Origin: Tetrapyrgos nigripes
Lineage: Eukaryota; Basidiomycota; Agaricomycetes; Agaricales; Campanellaceae
Assembly: GCA_013368315.1 (NCBI GenBank)
Contig: JAACJM010000126.1
Coordinates: forward strand, 1-64,000
DNA length: 64,000 nucleotides
Direction of reading: 5' to 3'
Part shown: positions 36,050-48,722 of the stretch, piece after piece
Position numbering within the stretch: the first letter of the stretch is position 1
Layout: every line of letters starts with the position of its first letter
Translations under genes and position numbers: made by a program
Notes under the pieces: model-generated
Database searches by the model: none
The model's input: only the letters and a program-made list of their open reading frames with translations
Told to the model about the DNA's origin: nothing

Positions 36050-36600
36050 AGAGTGATTCTGAGTGAAGAGTGAAGTTATGATTTCGAGTGCAGATTGCAA
36101 GGACTTAGGAGATTGTTTTGATAGAATATGGGGTTGAGGTGAGCTGAGAGTGAAGTGGAGAAAGATATTATTCTGAGTGCAGAATGCAAGGTATTAGGAG
36201 AGGGTTTTAATACTGAGTACAGGGTTGGGGTGAAAGTGGGGTAGATTAAAGATATTGACATTGAATGTGGATTCAAGTTGCAAGGCTGGAGAGAAGGGAA
36301 TGCTTGTAATGGGAAGTGGAATTTGTGATGATGCTGCGAGTGAGGTAGAGCAAAGATATTGATTCTGAGTGTAGATTGTGAAGGATGAAAAGAAGGTAGA
36401 GTTAGGGTAATGCAAAGGACAGTGATAGTGGGATGGCAGATTATGATAGCTTGATGAAGAGAAGAAATTGATTTTGAGTAGATTGACTTCATAGCGAGAG
36501 TCAAGGCAGAATGGATTTGATGATATTAGATTTATGGTGTAAGATGGAGTGAGGGCCAATAATATTGGATCAGTGATGTGAAGCAGAGTTTTGTGACTTG
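36050..36600. repeat. Degenerate purine-rich tandem repeat beside the LINE 3' end
   Basis: Variants of 'attctgagtgcagattgcaagg' followed by 'ttaggaga' and 'gatattga' recur about every 50-70 bp. It lies directly next to the LINE poly-A end, so it may be part of the element's insertion neighbourhood or an unrelated satellite. Confidence 0.5.
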
Positions 36601-36923
36601 GGATGGAGGATATAAAGCATTGGTGGTGTTTTTTTTTTTTTTTTTTTTTTTTTTTGGAGGTGCGTTTAGATAGCCATGTTGCCCAACGACAGCATCGGCT
36701 CCGTAGGAGGTCGTTGGTTCAGGCCCGCGGTCGGGGTTGCGAGGGATTTCAACCTCGCAGTCATAGTAGTACTTAGTTGCATAGGGTGCCATAGGTCATA
36801 ATAAGGGCAGTGTCCTCCCAGGGGAAATGCTTTTACGCACAAGGTGTGGGACTCGGAGTCAGGCCATATTCGATATTATCCGGACGTGTGTGCCAAATTG
36901 GCGGAGAAAAACGGTTTCGTTCA

Positions 36924-39900
36924 TCAAACTGGGGTAGCCCAGTTCTCCCGAAAAGAGTCGTTCATCGAAGCAAGACGTCCTCGCCTCTCGTGACTCCCGG
37001 TTCTCCGTAACAGGTCCTGCTCAATACCCACTAAAACCACTGCTAAGTTGATCCAGTCTTCTGGTAAGTGTTCTTCGTCGTGGAGAAGTCCTTTCCACGT
37101 GTCCTCAACAAGCTTCCTTGAAATAGCCTTTCCTTCATACTTCTTGCTCGTCATCCTCGCATCAAGCTTAAACCTCTCATTTATCATCTTCCACCATCTA
37201 TTCTCAATTTCTTCTTCAGTGAAGGGTTTGTTGTCATTAGCAATGACTCTCTCGCAGCGTAGCACCCAAATAAGGTATGCGGACTCTGTGATTAATATCC
37301 TCCAGAGTCTTGTTTCTCCTGAAATCCTACGTCCTGTCTGACTGTTTATCACTTCTCCAGTGGCAGCTCCGATTATTGCGCCTATTCCAGGGCGGTACCA
37401 CTGTTTCTCGGACTTCTTCTCCCATAATTTCTGGGTGAATTCCCATATTAATGATTGGCCTGGGGACTCGCATGATGTTAGGATATGTTCCATATCCTCT
37501 AATTGGTCGTCATGTTGACATGTTGCCCTTCCTTTTAGCTCACTGGAGAAACTCGCTCGTTGCCAATGCGACCCCGTCATATAGGCATCATGTGTAGCCA
37601 TCCAGAGGAAGTTCCTAGTCTTTCGTGCAAGGTCCTTGTGCCGGATAGCCTTCCAAATACCTTCATCCTTGGGCGCGAACTCGAAGGCTTCTTCTACCTG
37701 TGCCTTTACCTTTTCCAGATTTTGCACAGTGCGTCTTCTTGGTCCATTCTTTCTTTTTTCTTTGCTGATTTTCCGTTCTCGGATAGCTTGGTACGCTAAC
37801 ACCTGCGTCATCTTGTTCAGCTTAGCCCCTGTGATTGTGAGGGTACGCGGGCTTTCAAAGACCATTACATTCAGTGTCTCTTTCCCAGCTCCAATGCTTG
37901 CTAGTTCATCAGCCGCTTCGTTCCCGGCATGGCCGTCATGACCTTTTACCCATTCGAAGATGGTTACTGACTTGCGCTGCCTCAAGGTACCGACAGCTGC
38001 TTTCAACAGTTCACGATTTTTTACTCCAATGTAGCCGTTATCTTCGTTTTCTCGAGCTTTCGAGGTAAGCTGGATTTGTGCATATTTTGAGTCTGTTTCT
38101 ATTGTTAAATCCTCCCTGAGGGGTGCTATTTCTGCTGCGACCTTTACAGCCACCACCTCACCTGTCTGGTTAGATTGCTCCAGTGGGAGTTGGATGATGT
38201 GGGCCCCGGTTTTCTTGTATAAGTGTCCTGGGAGGCGTATGGACTGGTTACGGTCATCATTCTCACCGAAAAAGACCCCTGCACCAGCTCTTGCATTCTT
38301 CCTTCCATTGTCTGTGCACGATCCGTCTGTGGCAACAGTGGTTGTCTGTATCGTTAATTCTTGGTTTGGTGTTAGGTCTGGTAGGTCATTACAAACATCT
38401 CCTTCTGTGAAGATCCTAAAGGTATCTGATAGAGAGCCAATAACTGTTACTCTGGGGTCGAAGATTGTAGTATCCTTACTCTCCGTTTCTGGTGCTTTGT
38501 CCGGCTCGTGGTCCTCTGGCTGGATGTGCCTTGGATCCCATTTTTGTGGTAGCGTGTCTAGTAGGTCTTTAGCTCTCAACATACATGCGTGGGGATGTAT
38601 ACAGTTGAATCGCGAGCTGATATAGATGCATTGTGGACACAGGCAAAGGTTGTCCGGGTGGTGATTCTGATCATGTAATCTCGCGGCGAGTTCTTCCGCT
38701 TGTCCAACGGTGATCATCTTGTGGTTTGACCTTAGGCATTCACTGGCCGCTGAGTGGTTGAGCTGTCGAATCTTTTTCTCGGCATGGCGGTGGTACCAGA
38801 TGGGCATTTCGCGCATAGCGAGTCTAGAGAAGGCGATACCCTCCTGTCTGATCCCAAATTCCTTTACTGATGTTATTAATTTGTGTAGGTCTGTTGCGGC
38901 GGCCGTTTTTAGGTGTTTCGGAGGAGACGTCTTCCAGGTTTGAAGCAATGGGTTCACTTTTATTCTTTGGTCGACATTCTGCTCTGTCCTGGCTTTTGGC
39001 GTGTGGAGCCAGAATAGCTTGTCAGCAACTTTTGCCCACAGTGGGCGGCTTTCTTCAAAATTCAAGTAGGCCTTTGCCCACATAACATCTATCGCTTTGT
39101 TCCTCGCCTCAATGTCTAACACTTTTCGTCCACCTTGCTCTATAGGTCTGAGCACGGTCGCTTTGCTGACTGGGTTCCTCTCTTTTTCTGCCCATATAAA
39201 GTTCTGGACTCGTTTTGTCACTCTCTTCTCTATTTGGGTCGGCATGCCTTGCACCTGTGTCAGGTACTGAGTCATGTTTCCAATGACCATTTGCACAATG
39301 TGTCGACGGCCTTCCATTGTCGGTGCTCCTTTGTTCCAGCGTTCTAGGTGAGTGTCTATCTTTTCCAGGGTGGGTGCCCATACACTCATGTTATTAATAT
39401 TGTTCCCGAACCAGCCACCAAGTATCCGTGTTGCCTCGCCATCTACAGTGATATGGAGCCATTGTGGTAGGGGGTCCATTCCATCCTTGGTAATCCTTGT
39501 GTCAATTACTCGTGCTCTGTACTCGGCAGAGCCCATTGGTATGATTTCAGTCTTTGCAATGTTAAACTTTGCTTTTGAAGCAATGCACCACTTATCCAGG
39601 ATGCGCTGTAATGTCTCGAAGTCGTCGTCTGCACTAAGGAAGACGGTCGTGTCATCGGCAAATAGGTTAGCAATCAGGCGCTCTTTATGTCCTGGTATCT
39701 TATACCCTTTCAGATCAGAGTTTCTAAGCATTGCGGCTAAGGGTTCTATGGCGAGGTCGAATAGAAGGCACGAGAGGGGGTCACCCTGTCTAACACCTCT
39801 TTTCACTTTGAAGTCAGAGCTCAGGTGTCCGTTTACCATAACCTTAGTGTGTGCGTCATTGTATAGGTGTCTCACTGTTGTAATAAAGGCCTCTGGAAGT

Positions 39901-42784
39901 TTGAATTTTCGAAGCGTCTTCCATAGATATTCATGATCAATTTTATCGTATGCTTTCTCTTGGTCAAGGGCAACCAACAGACCATTTTCTTCGGTTACCT
40001 CTGTGTAGTCCATAATCATTCGTATGAGTTTAGTTTGGTCTGTGATGAGTCTTCCTGGCACAAAACCTGCTTGGCTTTCGTGCAGGAGGTGAGGTGCAGC
40101 ATGGGCAAGGTGGATCGCCAGAACCTTGGTCATTATTTTATAGTCAGTATTCAGAACTGTGATTGGTCTGTAGTTAGCTATCTCGGTTCTATCATTCTTT
40201 TTATAAAGCGGACACATCCAGCAGCCTGCCGCGAAATTGGTATTTGGATCTATGCCATATACTGCAATGTCATTATACGCAGCTGTTAAGAGCTCGATGA
40301 CATCAAACACATCTTCGTTCCCACCCTTTTGCGCTGACTCTGCTTTGTTGTTTAACATCTTGTACAGTTCATACGGTATTCCATCCAGACCACAGGAGGT
40401 GTTATTCTTCGAGAGCCTGAGTGCCATTTTCACATCGAATTCGGACATACTTGCTGACATCTCTTGGGTATGTTCAGGCTCTGCTTTTCTCTTGGGGTCA
40501 AGGTTGTCTAATACTTCGTCAATGATGCTCTCTCAGTGTTCATCACTGTGAGCAACTTGGTCTTGCAGGTTGTTGTGATATTCTTTTGCCATTTCAGCCA
40601 TCTTTCTCGAGTCTTTTTCATATGCAGTGCCGGGTAGTGGGTCATCTGTGTTTGTAGGATGTTGGTCAGGTTTCTGTAGTGCGTAGATCAATTCTCTCGG
40701 TTTTTGTTCCTTGTTGACCTGTATCCAGTAACGGGAGATAGTCTCCCCTTCTATCCTATCTCTGGTTGCCACAGAAAGCCGCAGTTTCTCATGTCTTTCC
40801 CTTTTGACATGTACCAGCTTAGTCGCAATGGCGTGGAGATTCTTCTGCCTGTCCTCCTCACTTACATTTGGGTCATTTGCTATTTCGTCCCTTTCTTTTT
40901 CCAATTTTTGGATTTTCAGAAGGGTCTTTGGTATGGCAATTTTGGCCCTATTGTGGGCGATCTCTTTTGCTCGAGTTTTCCATTTGTGCTCAAGCAGCTG
41001 CACATTCATTTCAGGAGACCGGGATCCATCCTTCAAGGCAAAAAGCTGTTTCTTGATTTCTACTCCTTCTTCCATTATCATTTTTATTAGTTTAGTATCC
41101 TTAAGCTGATGTGGGGCTATGCACCAGCGCCCTTTTCCTATGTTGGGGGCACTGGCTGTTGTAATTTGCACAGACACCATCTGGTGATCTGCGTTTGGAA
41201 CCCCTGTAGGTTGAATCTTCCATTCTCTCGCTGTACGGAGTATACTCGGCTTAACATATATTCGGTCAAGGCGGGACTGAGGGCTAGTTTCGCAATTGGG
41301 GTTGTGGATGTATGTGAATAGCTTTGTTGCTGGGTGCGTGTCTCTCCAGCCATCTTTCAAATTGAGCATCAGCTTAAGATTGTCTAGTGCATCTAGTGCC
41401 TTTTCTGGGTCAGATCTCGCTGGTATTCGGTCCAATCCCCCTGCCTCAACGATATTGAAATCACCTGCCATCACGTCAGGCTTTCGGACATTTGGGTGTG
41501 TCTCGTAGAACTCTTGTATGTTCTTCCAGAAAGCTTCATTTTCGCTACCCTCATGTTCTGATACGTTAGGTGCATATATAACAAGGACAGTGATTTTATC
41601 TTCTTTATGCCAGTTTGTTGTGATCTGCATTGCGCGTCCTGGCACAATATCAACAATCTTTGTACCATTTACATTTGCTATTCGCCTGCTCAAGACAATC
41701 GCAACTCCAGCTTTTCCAGTTGCATTTTCAGGATCTGATGAGAAGAAGATTTTCAGTTGGCGGAAGCGTTGCTCCAAATCTTCCTTGCATTCTTTTGTCA
41801 GGTGGGTTTCCTGAACTAGCAGCATTCCTATCTTTTTTTGTTTAACCAATTGGTTGATATGGTTCCATTTGTTAGACGCATGGTTCACATCAGGGTTTCC
41901 GTATCCTCTTATGTTAAGGGAGGCGATTCTGACTGCAGCTTTTGTGTTTTTTCTCAAGATCCGTTCTTGGTAACGTTGTTCCCTTCGGGGTAATGAATGT
42001 CTCGGTTGGGGATCGTGACGTTGGTCAGTCAGGTCTCCATCAACAAAGGGCAGTTGACTCGCAAGGGACGGTTCACTTTCTGCAGCATCAGCTCCAGGTC
42101 CATCTATCATAGTGTGGTGGTACCACCCGTCTTCATCTATTCTCCACTGGGATTGAGAAGGTCTTTCATTCCAATTTTGGGTTTGGGAGTCAGGCGGACT
42201 TGTCCTCGAAGCAGGGTCAGGGCTACGGGGGTTCGATAGTGGGTGCGTTTCCAACAATGGTGGAGTATAGGGCATTCTCCTATTTTGGAGATGCATTTGG
42301 CTCAGCGACGGCAAGCTTCCACAAGACGGTGGTGTATTATTCAATGACAGCGAGGATATGGCATACTCCTATCTTGGGGATGCATCAGGCTCAGCGACGG
42401 TGAGCTAGCATGGGACATTGGTATACCACAAGACGGTGGTGTGTTACTCAATGACTGTGAGTCTTCTGGCGATGGCGGGATGTTCTGTAGGGCTATGTTA
42501 GTATTGTTACTACTTACTATTTGTTCGTACCTAGAGAAAGAATTAAAGTTATTAGTAGATTGGGTAGCTGTGCCGTCTCCGAAACCATTTCTTCCATCAT
42601 TGAAGTGGGGTCTGACGGCAGGGACCTCCTCTCCTCCGGAAGAGCTGGGGCCTGAATCCAAGTTGACTATTATCTCTGCACCGGTAGTTTGAGTTTCAAT
42701 TTCTTTATGCTTTGTAGAGTTGGTGGCAGTTAGATGACTCATGTTTGGGTCGCCATCCCTTAACGAGTGCAGCAGTCCATACAA
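36924..42784 (-). pseudogene. LINE ORF2: endonuclease-reverse transcriptase-RNase H, broken once by a stop and once by a frameshift
   Basis: The polyprotein copies the element by target-primed reverse transcription. The endonuclease has SLNIRGYG, VQETHL, AGDFNIVEAG and NADHQMV. The reverse transcriptase has LDQEKAYDKIDH, GVRQGDPLSCLLFD and the catalytic FADDTT. RNase H has TVATDGSCTDNG, AEIAP, IETDSKYAQ and GHDGHAGNEAADELA. The C-terminus carries a C/H-rich region (CQHDDQLEDMEHILTSC). A single TGA near 40533 splits an otherwise open frame between the endonuclease and RT halves. A second break lies near 42344, within an imperfect repeat of about 110 bp (NTPPSCG occurs twice) close to the N-terminus. 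One or two changes separate it from an intact frame, so the copy is young. Confidence 0.85.
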
Positions 42785-43160
42785 TTTCTATTATCAGTCC
42801 GGGCTAACAATAGAACCTTGCATGGTATCGACCCTGCTTGCTCAGTCCTTCAATAGGCCACTCGATGCTTTCCTGTCGCAGGCTAAGCCCACCCAGTAGA
42901 TTTGGGCATCGAGGTTCGCGCCAAGCGAGTCTACTAGAATACGGAGCTGCATAGTGCTTCCACTGACGCATGGCGACTTCTTCTAACCCGGGCTAGGAGC
43001 TTGTGACAAGCTATATTTGATACAGTAACGACGTGGGGTCATAGTAATAAGTGTGAGTGGAGAGAGTATTAGGTGAGGTGTGTCTGAGGGATGGCGACGC
43101 GTGTCTATTACAGGACCAGGGACTAACATAGTATAGTAAGGTGTCCACTGTAGAGGTTTT

Positions 43161-44897
43161 CTAAAAGAACCTTCCCCCACATCTACCGCCATAAGAACCA
43201 CGGTATGAGCCTTTACCTCTCCCTCTATTGTTACCTTTATCACGGGGGCTCCCGGGATCTCCAACATGCTTTGGGGAGTCTCTGAGGAAATCGTCTTCTT
43301 CTTCAATGGAGGCGCCATACCACCCAGCTGTATTATAGACAGGACATGCAAATGCGGGGTGGATACCATCGGACTTGCAGCGTTTGCAATCGAGTCGGAA
43401 CGGGTCGTACTGTAGATAGAAGAAGTCGTCATTGACTGGGTACTTCACAGACTGTATGATCTTGACCCAGTTTTGATGCTTCACGTTGTCAGCTGTGATA
43501 GGGCGGCCATATAAGACAAAGCGACCGGAACCTGGTTCTGGTGGGTTCTTGGTCTCGACAAAAGCACCATAGAATGTGTTGGTTGCATCAACTGTGCGTT
43601 GAAAGACGTCTTTGGGCGCAGTATTTCCGGTCCATCCTGTGGCATACTCATGAGTTCTGTCTCGGAATTCGGTGTTGTTCCACAGTGTCCATTTGACTGA
43701 GGCGACGAAATCGGCTATCACTTCAGGGCTATTGACGACTGGACCACTGGTCCGGGGGATGCCTGCCCAAAAGACACCTAGGGTCCAGGAGTGATGTTCA
43801 TGAGGATTGGAGGTATCGAAGGAGAAGACTCCAAAAGTCAGCTGTTTGCTGACAGCGAAGGTCTCCTGCCAGAGCAAGTAGGAGACGAGTTCTGGGGGGA
43901 TACCCTTAACAATGATGAGATAGGGCGGGTCACAGCCTCTGAGCCGATTTTGAGATGGTTTCAGGGAGGGGTCAGGGTCAGCCCACTTCGCAACGATGCC
44001 AGAGGCACCTTGGAGACCAGAGGCTTGGAGGAAAGACTGAAGCAGGTCCACTAATTCCGGACGTTTCTTCCTAAGTTTCGTTCCACCACAGAAGGGAACG
44101 ACACCTATGATCTCGTCAATCTTCCCAGACTCCCGGGCCTTCGTTATGATCCCGATGTCCTTAGGCGAGACGCCTTCCAGCTTTTTGGAGTGGGGTATGA
44201 AGAAACGCGGCATGGATGCCTGCGTAAACTTCCAGCCTTCCCTTGTATTAGGAGGCAGCAGGGGTACAGGTCCGCGATGGTTGCGTTGTTTGTACGGGTT
44301 GGCGTCTGTGAGAGTCGGCAGTCCTTCTGTGAGGCGAGGGTTGGGTAGAACAGGGCTACCTGTTTCCGGATGAAGGGAGACTGTAGGTTTCGATGCATGG
44401 TATGTGCGATGGGTTTTGGGAGTGTTGGCGCAGGCCTGGGCCGTCGCGGACGGTGCCCCCAATCCATCCGGGTTCACCTGTGGAGAGGTGGGGACTGGAG
44501 CAGGTGATGGATCGAAGGTAGATGGTGACTGTGGGTTCGGGGGCTGGGGGCTCGATAGGGCAATGACGGGGAGTCTTAGACCGGTGGGTCCGCCCAGACC
44601 TTCCGTAAAGAGGTCACCCTCTACTCTGCTACCTGGGGCTGGTGGAGCGTCAGGGGCAAGCTGGGTTTTGTGCCCGTCAGAGGTATCCATGCCAGAGTTA
44701 CTGACTGGTGAGTGTTTGTCACCACTCATACTCATTGATGACGATGAGTGTCTCGATGCCGCCTTGCTCGGGTTGTAGTCAGGGTCGTCTGACTCAGAGT
44801 CGTCTCCAGAGACGTGAGATCCGTTGTTGGTTCGACGGCGTTTGGTGTCCGAGACTGGACGTAGGGGAGGAGAGCGTCGGGTGGAAGGTGTTGGCAT
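43161..44897 (-). CDS. LINE ORF1, nucleic-acid-binding protein with zinc knuckle
   Basis: Open frame of 578 residues. The first 200 residues are disordered, Pro/Ser-rich and carry a basic patch (TKRRRTNNGS). A conserved-looking middle follows (GWKFTQASMPRFFIPHSKK, PPYLIIVKGIPPELVSYLLW). Near the end, DCKRCKSDGIHPAFACPV is a Cys-Cys-His-Cys knuckle (C-x2-C-x5-H-x4-C), followed by an RGG-type tail (NNRGRGKGSYRGSYGGRCGG). Such ORF1 proteins coat the LINE RNA. It lies upstream of ORF2 with about 380 bp between. Confidence 0.8.
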   Translation of the reverse strand: MPTPSTRRSPPLRPVSDTKRRRTNNGSHVSGDDSESDDPDYNPSKAASRHSSSSMSMSGDKHSPVSNSGMDTSDGHKTQLAPDAPPAPGSRVEGDLFTEGLGGPTGLRLPVIALSSPQPPNPQSPSTFDPSPAPVPTSPQVNPDGLGAPSATAQACANTPKTHRTYHASKPTVSLHPETGSPVLPNPRLTEGLPTLTDANPYKQRNHRGPVPLLPPNTREGWKFTQASMPRFFIPHSKKLEGVSPKDIGIITKARESGKIDEIIGVVPFCGGTKLRKKRPELVDLLQSFLQASGLQGASGIVAKWADPDPSLKPSQNRLRGCDPPYLIIVKGIPPELVSYLLWQETFAVSKQLTFGVFSFDTSNPHEHHSWTLGVFWAGIPRTSGPVVNSPEVIADFVASVKWTLWNNTEFRDRTHEYATGWTGNTAPKDVFQRTVDATNTFYGAFVETKNPPEPGSGRFVLYGRPITADNVKHQNWVKIIQSVKYPVNDDFFYLQYDPFRLDCKRCKSDGIHPAFACPVYNTAGWYGASIEEEDDFLRDSPKHVGDPGSPRDKGNNRGRGKGSYRGSYGGRCGGRFF

Positions 44898-44974
44898 GGG
44901 GGGCTTGGTTTAAAAGTTCACGGATTTTAAGGGAACATCTTGGAGCACGGTGGTCATCCATAGTGTGAAACCTA

Positions 44975-45454
44975 CTAAGCGTAGCGAGTACTGTAAGGGT
45001 TGTGTGGGCTTAGTGTAAGGTGGCGAGATCTCGGCCTCCTGACACGTAGCAGTGGTCCACAGGGCGTTGGAGGGCAGTCAGTGGGGATGGACGGTGTCTC
45101 AGTTTGAGTTTTATCTGGGGGTTCCAGCGGGAGAGGTGGGCTTGGTTGGGGACTAGTTTTTCTGCCCAAACTGGGTGCAGGACGGCACTTGGTCAGATGC
45201 TTGAGTATGGCATCTGCAGCGACGATGGCGCTGTTTCCTTCCCGAGACAGGGGAGGCGACCTTCTTCCCTTGTGTGGTCGTGTTCGAAGACGTCGAACAG
45301 TTCTCCTCATAGACAGAGGAACGCCTGTTAGCTTCCCCGGATGGGTACTGGTCCCTTGGGCCACTGAGAGGCCAGGCGCCGGATCCACCGTGAGACTGTG
45401 GTGGTCCTTGTCCAAGGGGCATTGGTGGTGTTTACAACTGAAATGCAATGGCAC
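44975..45454 (-). other. Possible leader frame of the LINE
   Basis: A 159-codon frame, rich in Pro, Arg and His, lies 5' of ORF1. It has no recognised motif. It could be the LINE 5' UTR rather than a protein. The low-complexity composition argues for caution. Confidence 0.3.
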
Positions 45455-45460
45455 AGTGGA

Positions 45461-46480
45461 TACGGTCTCTCAATAGGATGTACAGAAGGCAGTGCATAGC
45501 AAGGGTGATTCGATGATATTGAAGTGGCAGAATTGCAAGCTCCATGAACAGAGATGCCAGAAATGGGCCTCTGTGGCAGATTGTGGATGGAGATGAGCGG
45601 GAATGTAGCACTGCGTCAAACAAAGAATGATCCCACCATAGGTGTATAGATCTGTATGTTTTTCAAGGCTCTTCTGATATACGAAGAGAACAGTTCTTAG
45701 CAGGTCATCCACATGCTATGTGCAGTAGCATGGATAGTGATCTCTTCCAAGGAGAGGAAGGTATAGCAGAAGTGGACTAAGAAGCTCAATGCCCAGTGCC
45801 CAGGGATATGACTGAGTATTTGGACAGAGATCTCATCCTGAACCTGTCAGAATGCACGGCCAGGTGGGTAAGGATGGTTGTTGTTTAATCAAACATTAAT
45901 AGAAGTGACTAGATTGCAAGTTCGAAAGGATTCCAAAATACATGCAGGGCATATAGGGCTGGCATGGACTGGTGGAGGTTGTTAGGTGTCGGGAGTGACA
46001 ATATCGTGAAAGATGGTTACAGGATTTGAAGTTCGTGTTGAAATAACCCCCTAATTACTTTGTCAGTGCATTCACCAAGATTTCATGTGTGAAATGATTA
46101 GGAGGATGTACAAGTGTGTGAGAAACAGGAGAAGGGTGAGAGTTAATATAGGCAGGGTTCCAGCTGGCAGTGACAGGTAGGCAGAGATTTGGTAGCTATA
46201 TGTGTGATATAAATGGGTGCATGTCAGGGATACCACATGGCTGTAAAAGAGAGCATGCGCGAGCCTACAAAGAGGGCTGAGAAACAGTGGAGACAGCCCA
46301 GAGGAGCTATTGAGGAACCACAGTCTGACCCTGTTATGTCTTGTTCTGAGTCTCTCTACTACGTACAACTGGCTTGTCTACTATATGATCATGTGACTAA
46401 TAAGGCCTAGGCCTATCCCCTATCCCTACTACATGTACCCCCTTCAAATGTAGCGATGTCCTCGTCACTGTCCTCAGAAC
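45461..46480. other. Unassigned stretch between LINE and Ty3 fragment
   Basis: No gene or family motif. It could hold the 3' LTR side of the Ty3/gypsy element, but I found no convincing LTR pair because the other end of that element is missing. Confidence 0.35.
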
Positions 46481-46489
46481 CTCCTACAA

Positions 46490-48722
46490 ACTCCAGAAAG
46501 TTGATATCACTAATAGATCCATCATATCTGATGTGGTGTTATTGCACCCAGTGTCAGCCATCAAAGCTTCGTTGTCATTGTCAGCATTGACATTGATGGG
46601 AATCCTTTCCTTCCCTTTCCCCTCCATCTTCAATCTCAATGCTGCCTGTTCCTCATGTAACTTTGTCCCCTCCCTTGGTATAAATGCCCGCAGTCTTCAT
46701 GAGCTGAAAAGTCCGTTTACTGAGGCTCCATCCAACATTTCCAACTTGTAGGAGTTTGCTATTTTTTTTGCGATGCGACATGGTTGTGACCATCTTGGTA
46801 ATAGCTTCTTCTCCATCCTAAAGGTGTAGTCGAGGTCGCTACAGTACACCTGTACCAGTTGGCCTTTCTGGAATGTTACTTCTTTGGGAAACCTCTTCAA
46901 CACTTGTTTATCGAAAGCACTCTTCCACTTCTCTGCATGCCTCAACGGGGTGTCATACCCATCCAGATGTTGCTGTGCAATGTAGGCCATCTGCTGCTCG
47001 ATGTCTTGGGGGTCCAGTGCCACAGAACTTTCTTCAATAGGGGTGGGGTTTGTGTTAACCACTAGGCCAAGGAGGAGTTCTTTTGGGGAGAAGTGAAGGG
47101 ACTTGAGAGTGCTATTATTGAGGATCCAGAGAGCTTCCTCAAGATGGTCAGGCCATGTATTTGGTAAGTCCTCCACCCAGACATTGTTGTACTCATCCTC
47201 CCCTTCTTCAAGACACTAAGTAGTAGCTTGTTAGCACCCTCAATGAGCCCGTTGATCCACAGTGAGTATGCCGCTACTACATTGGTTTTTACTCCATACC
47301 ACTCACAATAATCCCAGACTTCTTCACAGTTAAAATGGGTCCCACCATCGGTCTGGAATACCTCTGGGGAAATGTACCCATGGAATATCTTCCCCAGGCC
47401 CTCCACCGTTGTCTTCCCACTGCCTTTCACCTTGTATTTGAAAGCCCAAATATGTCGTGAGTATGAATCCACATATATGCTCAATGTTGTATAACCCCCT
47501 TTACCTTTAGGCATGGCTAAGTAGTTGCCCACAAGTAGCTTGAAAGGGTGTCTGCGGGTGACTGGGATTAATAGGGAATGCAAGTAAGTCTGACCGAAGT
47601 TTTTGCACTTTCTGCATCTGCTGATAGTGTTTAGGATTGATTGGTCCAGGTTGGGGCTCCATATTCTATCCAACAGCTCTGTCTTCAGTGCATCTCATCC
47701 AAAATGACCTTTCTTATGTTTTGTCTCTGCTAGCTTGACAGCCTCCTCCCTTGTCACACACTCTACCCATGACCTCGCCCTTGTACTACTGCCACCCTTC
47801 AGCCGCCATAACTTTGCATCCTCAATCATGTACCCCTCTGCTCGGTGTTTGGCATGTTGCTGTTGTTTCACTGACATTCCTGCATCTACAACCTCCAACA
47901 AGACGGGCTCGTCTGCAAATTGGTTCTGTAGGGATATAGCCTCGCTGTCTGTGGCAACCTGCATCACGTCATGTACCAGCCCATGTGCCTGCTCCCAGTC
48001 CTTGCTAATGGTCCATTCACTCCTGTCGCCTGGTGTTCTCAGTGTTTCCTCCCACTTCCTGCTCAACCCATTGGCCATGATGTTCTTCTTCCCCGGTATA
48101 TGTTGCACCTCAGCAATGTTATTAGCGACAATGCCATCTCACCACTGTGTGTGTGTGGCATTTAGGTTAGGGTTTAGGATGATGTCTCACAATGCCTGGC
48201 AGTCTGTCTCAATCTCCACTGGCGATCCCCATATTGTGTCAGAAAATTTATCCAGGCCACACTTCAATGCTACGAACTCGAGGAGGAAGGGTTTGTACTT
48301 TTCCTCAGTCTTTGAGGTTTGCTTTGACATGAATGCAATAGGGTGTATCTTCCTCACAGTGTGACCATTTGGAAGGACTGTTTCAAAACGTTGGGAAAGT
48401 ACAGCTGCGAAACCTTCTTTGCAACCATCTGAGGTGATGATGAAGGGAGTTCCATCAAACCTAGGGCACTTCAAAACAGGTTTTTGAGGTAAGCAGCCTC
48501 TTCAGTTCAATGAAGGCTTTCATATGCTGACTCATCCACAGGTTGGCCAGTTTATGTTTCCGCTTCAGCGTCCGGTATGTGGTTTTTGAGCATGGACTAG
48601 GTAATGGAATATTGATGAGGTCTCGTAATGGTCTTTCCACCTTGGCGTAGTCTTTGATTAGGTCCTGGAAGTGACTGGTGAGACCCAGGAAGGACTCAAG
48701 GTTGATTGCTGTTTCAGCCCCT
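46490..48722 (-). pseudogene. Ty3/gypsy pol fragment: end of RT, RNase H, integrase
   Basis: Reading from high to low coordinates: end of the reverse transcriptase (ESFLGLTSHFQDLIKDYAKV, then RPLRDLI), RNase H (IITSDGCKEGFAAVLSQ, IETDCQAL), the connection HIPGKKNIMANGLSR, then integrase with zinc-site remnant CRKCK, VDSYSRHIWAFK, FQTDGGTHFN and INGLIEGANKLLL, and a C-terminal tail (LRAFIPREGTKLHEEQ) reaching about 46.5 kb. The frame changes at least five times, and the RT is cut off at about 48722. Protease, gag and most of the RT are missing. It is an old, inactive copy. Confidence 0.85.

Larger units (their letters stand above)
34294..36630. other. Intergenic, repeat-rich, about 2.3 kb
   Basis: Upstream of the MFS gene. 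It contains a tandem duplication, a repeated 25-bp word, a dispersed repeat, a GATA microsatellite and a degenerate repeat tract (each listed). No gene was recognised. Confidence 0.5.
36631..45460 (-). mobile_element. Non-LTR retrotransposon (LINE, Tad-like), nearly full length
   Basis: On the minus strand the order is a leader frame (44975-45454), ORF1 with a zinc knuckle (43161-44897), and ORF2 with apurinic-type endonuclease, reverse transcriptase, RNase H and a Cys/His C-terminal region (about 42784-36924). The element ends in a poly-A tail seen as a run of about 26 T at 36631-36656. The endonuclease + RT + RNase H order fits fungal Tad/I-group LINEs. The exact 5' end is uncertain. Confidence 0.85.

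Noticed and set aside
36631..36656. T-run as a Pol III terminator
   Set aside because: Its position at the 3' end of a minus-strand LINE explains it as the poly-A tail.
36680..36760. tRNA-like sequence ('ggttcaggcccgcggtcgggg')
   Set aside because: There is a B-box-like word but no A box or cloverleaf; it belongs to the LINE 3' UTR.
40533..42344. Reading the endonuclease half of LINE ORF2 as a separate gene
   Set aside because: The frame continues unchanged through one TGA into the reverse transcriptase, so it is one ORF with a stop.
43791..45476. Several plus-strand frames of 75-124 codons over LINE ORF1 and its leader
   Set aside because: They are antisense to the element's own coding sequence and have no motif.
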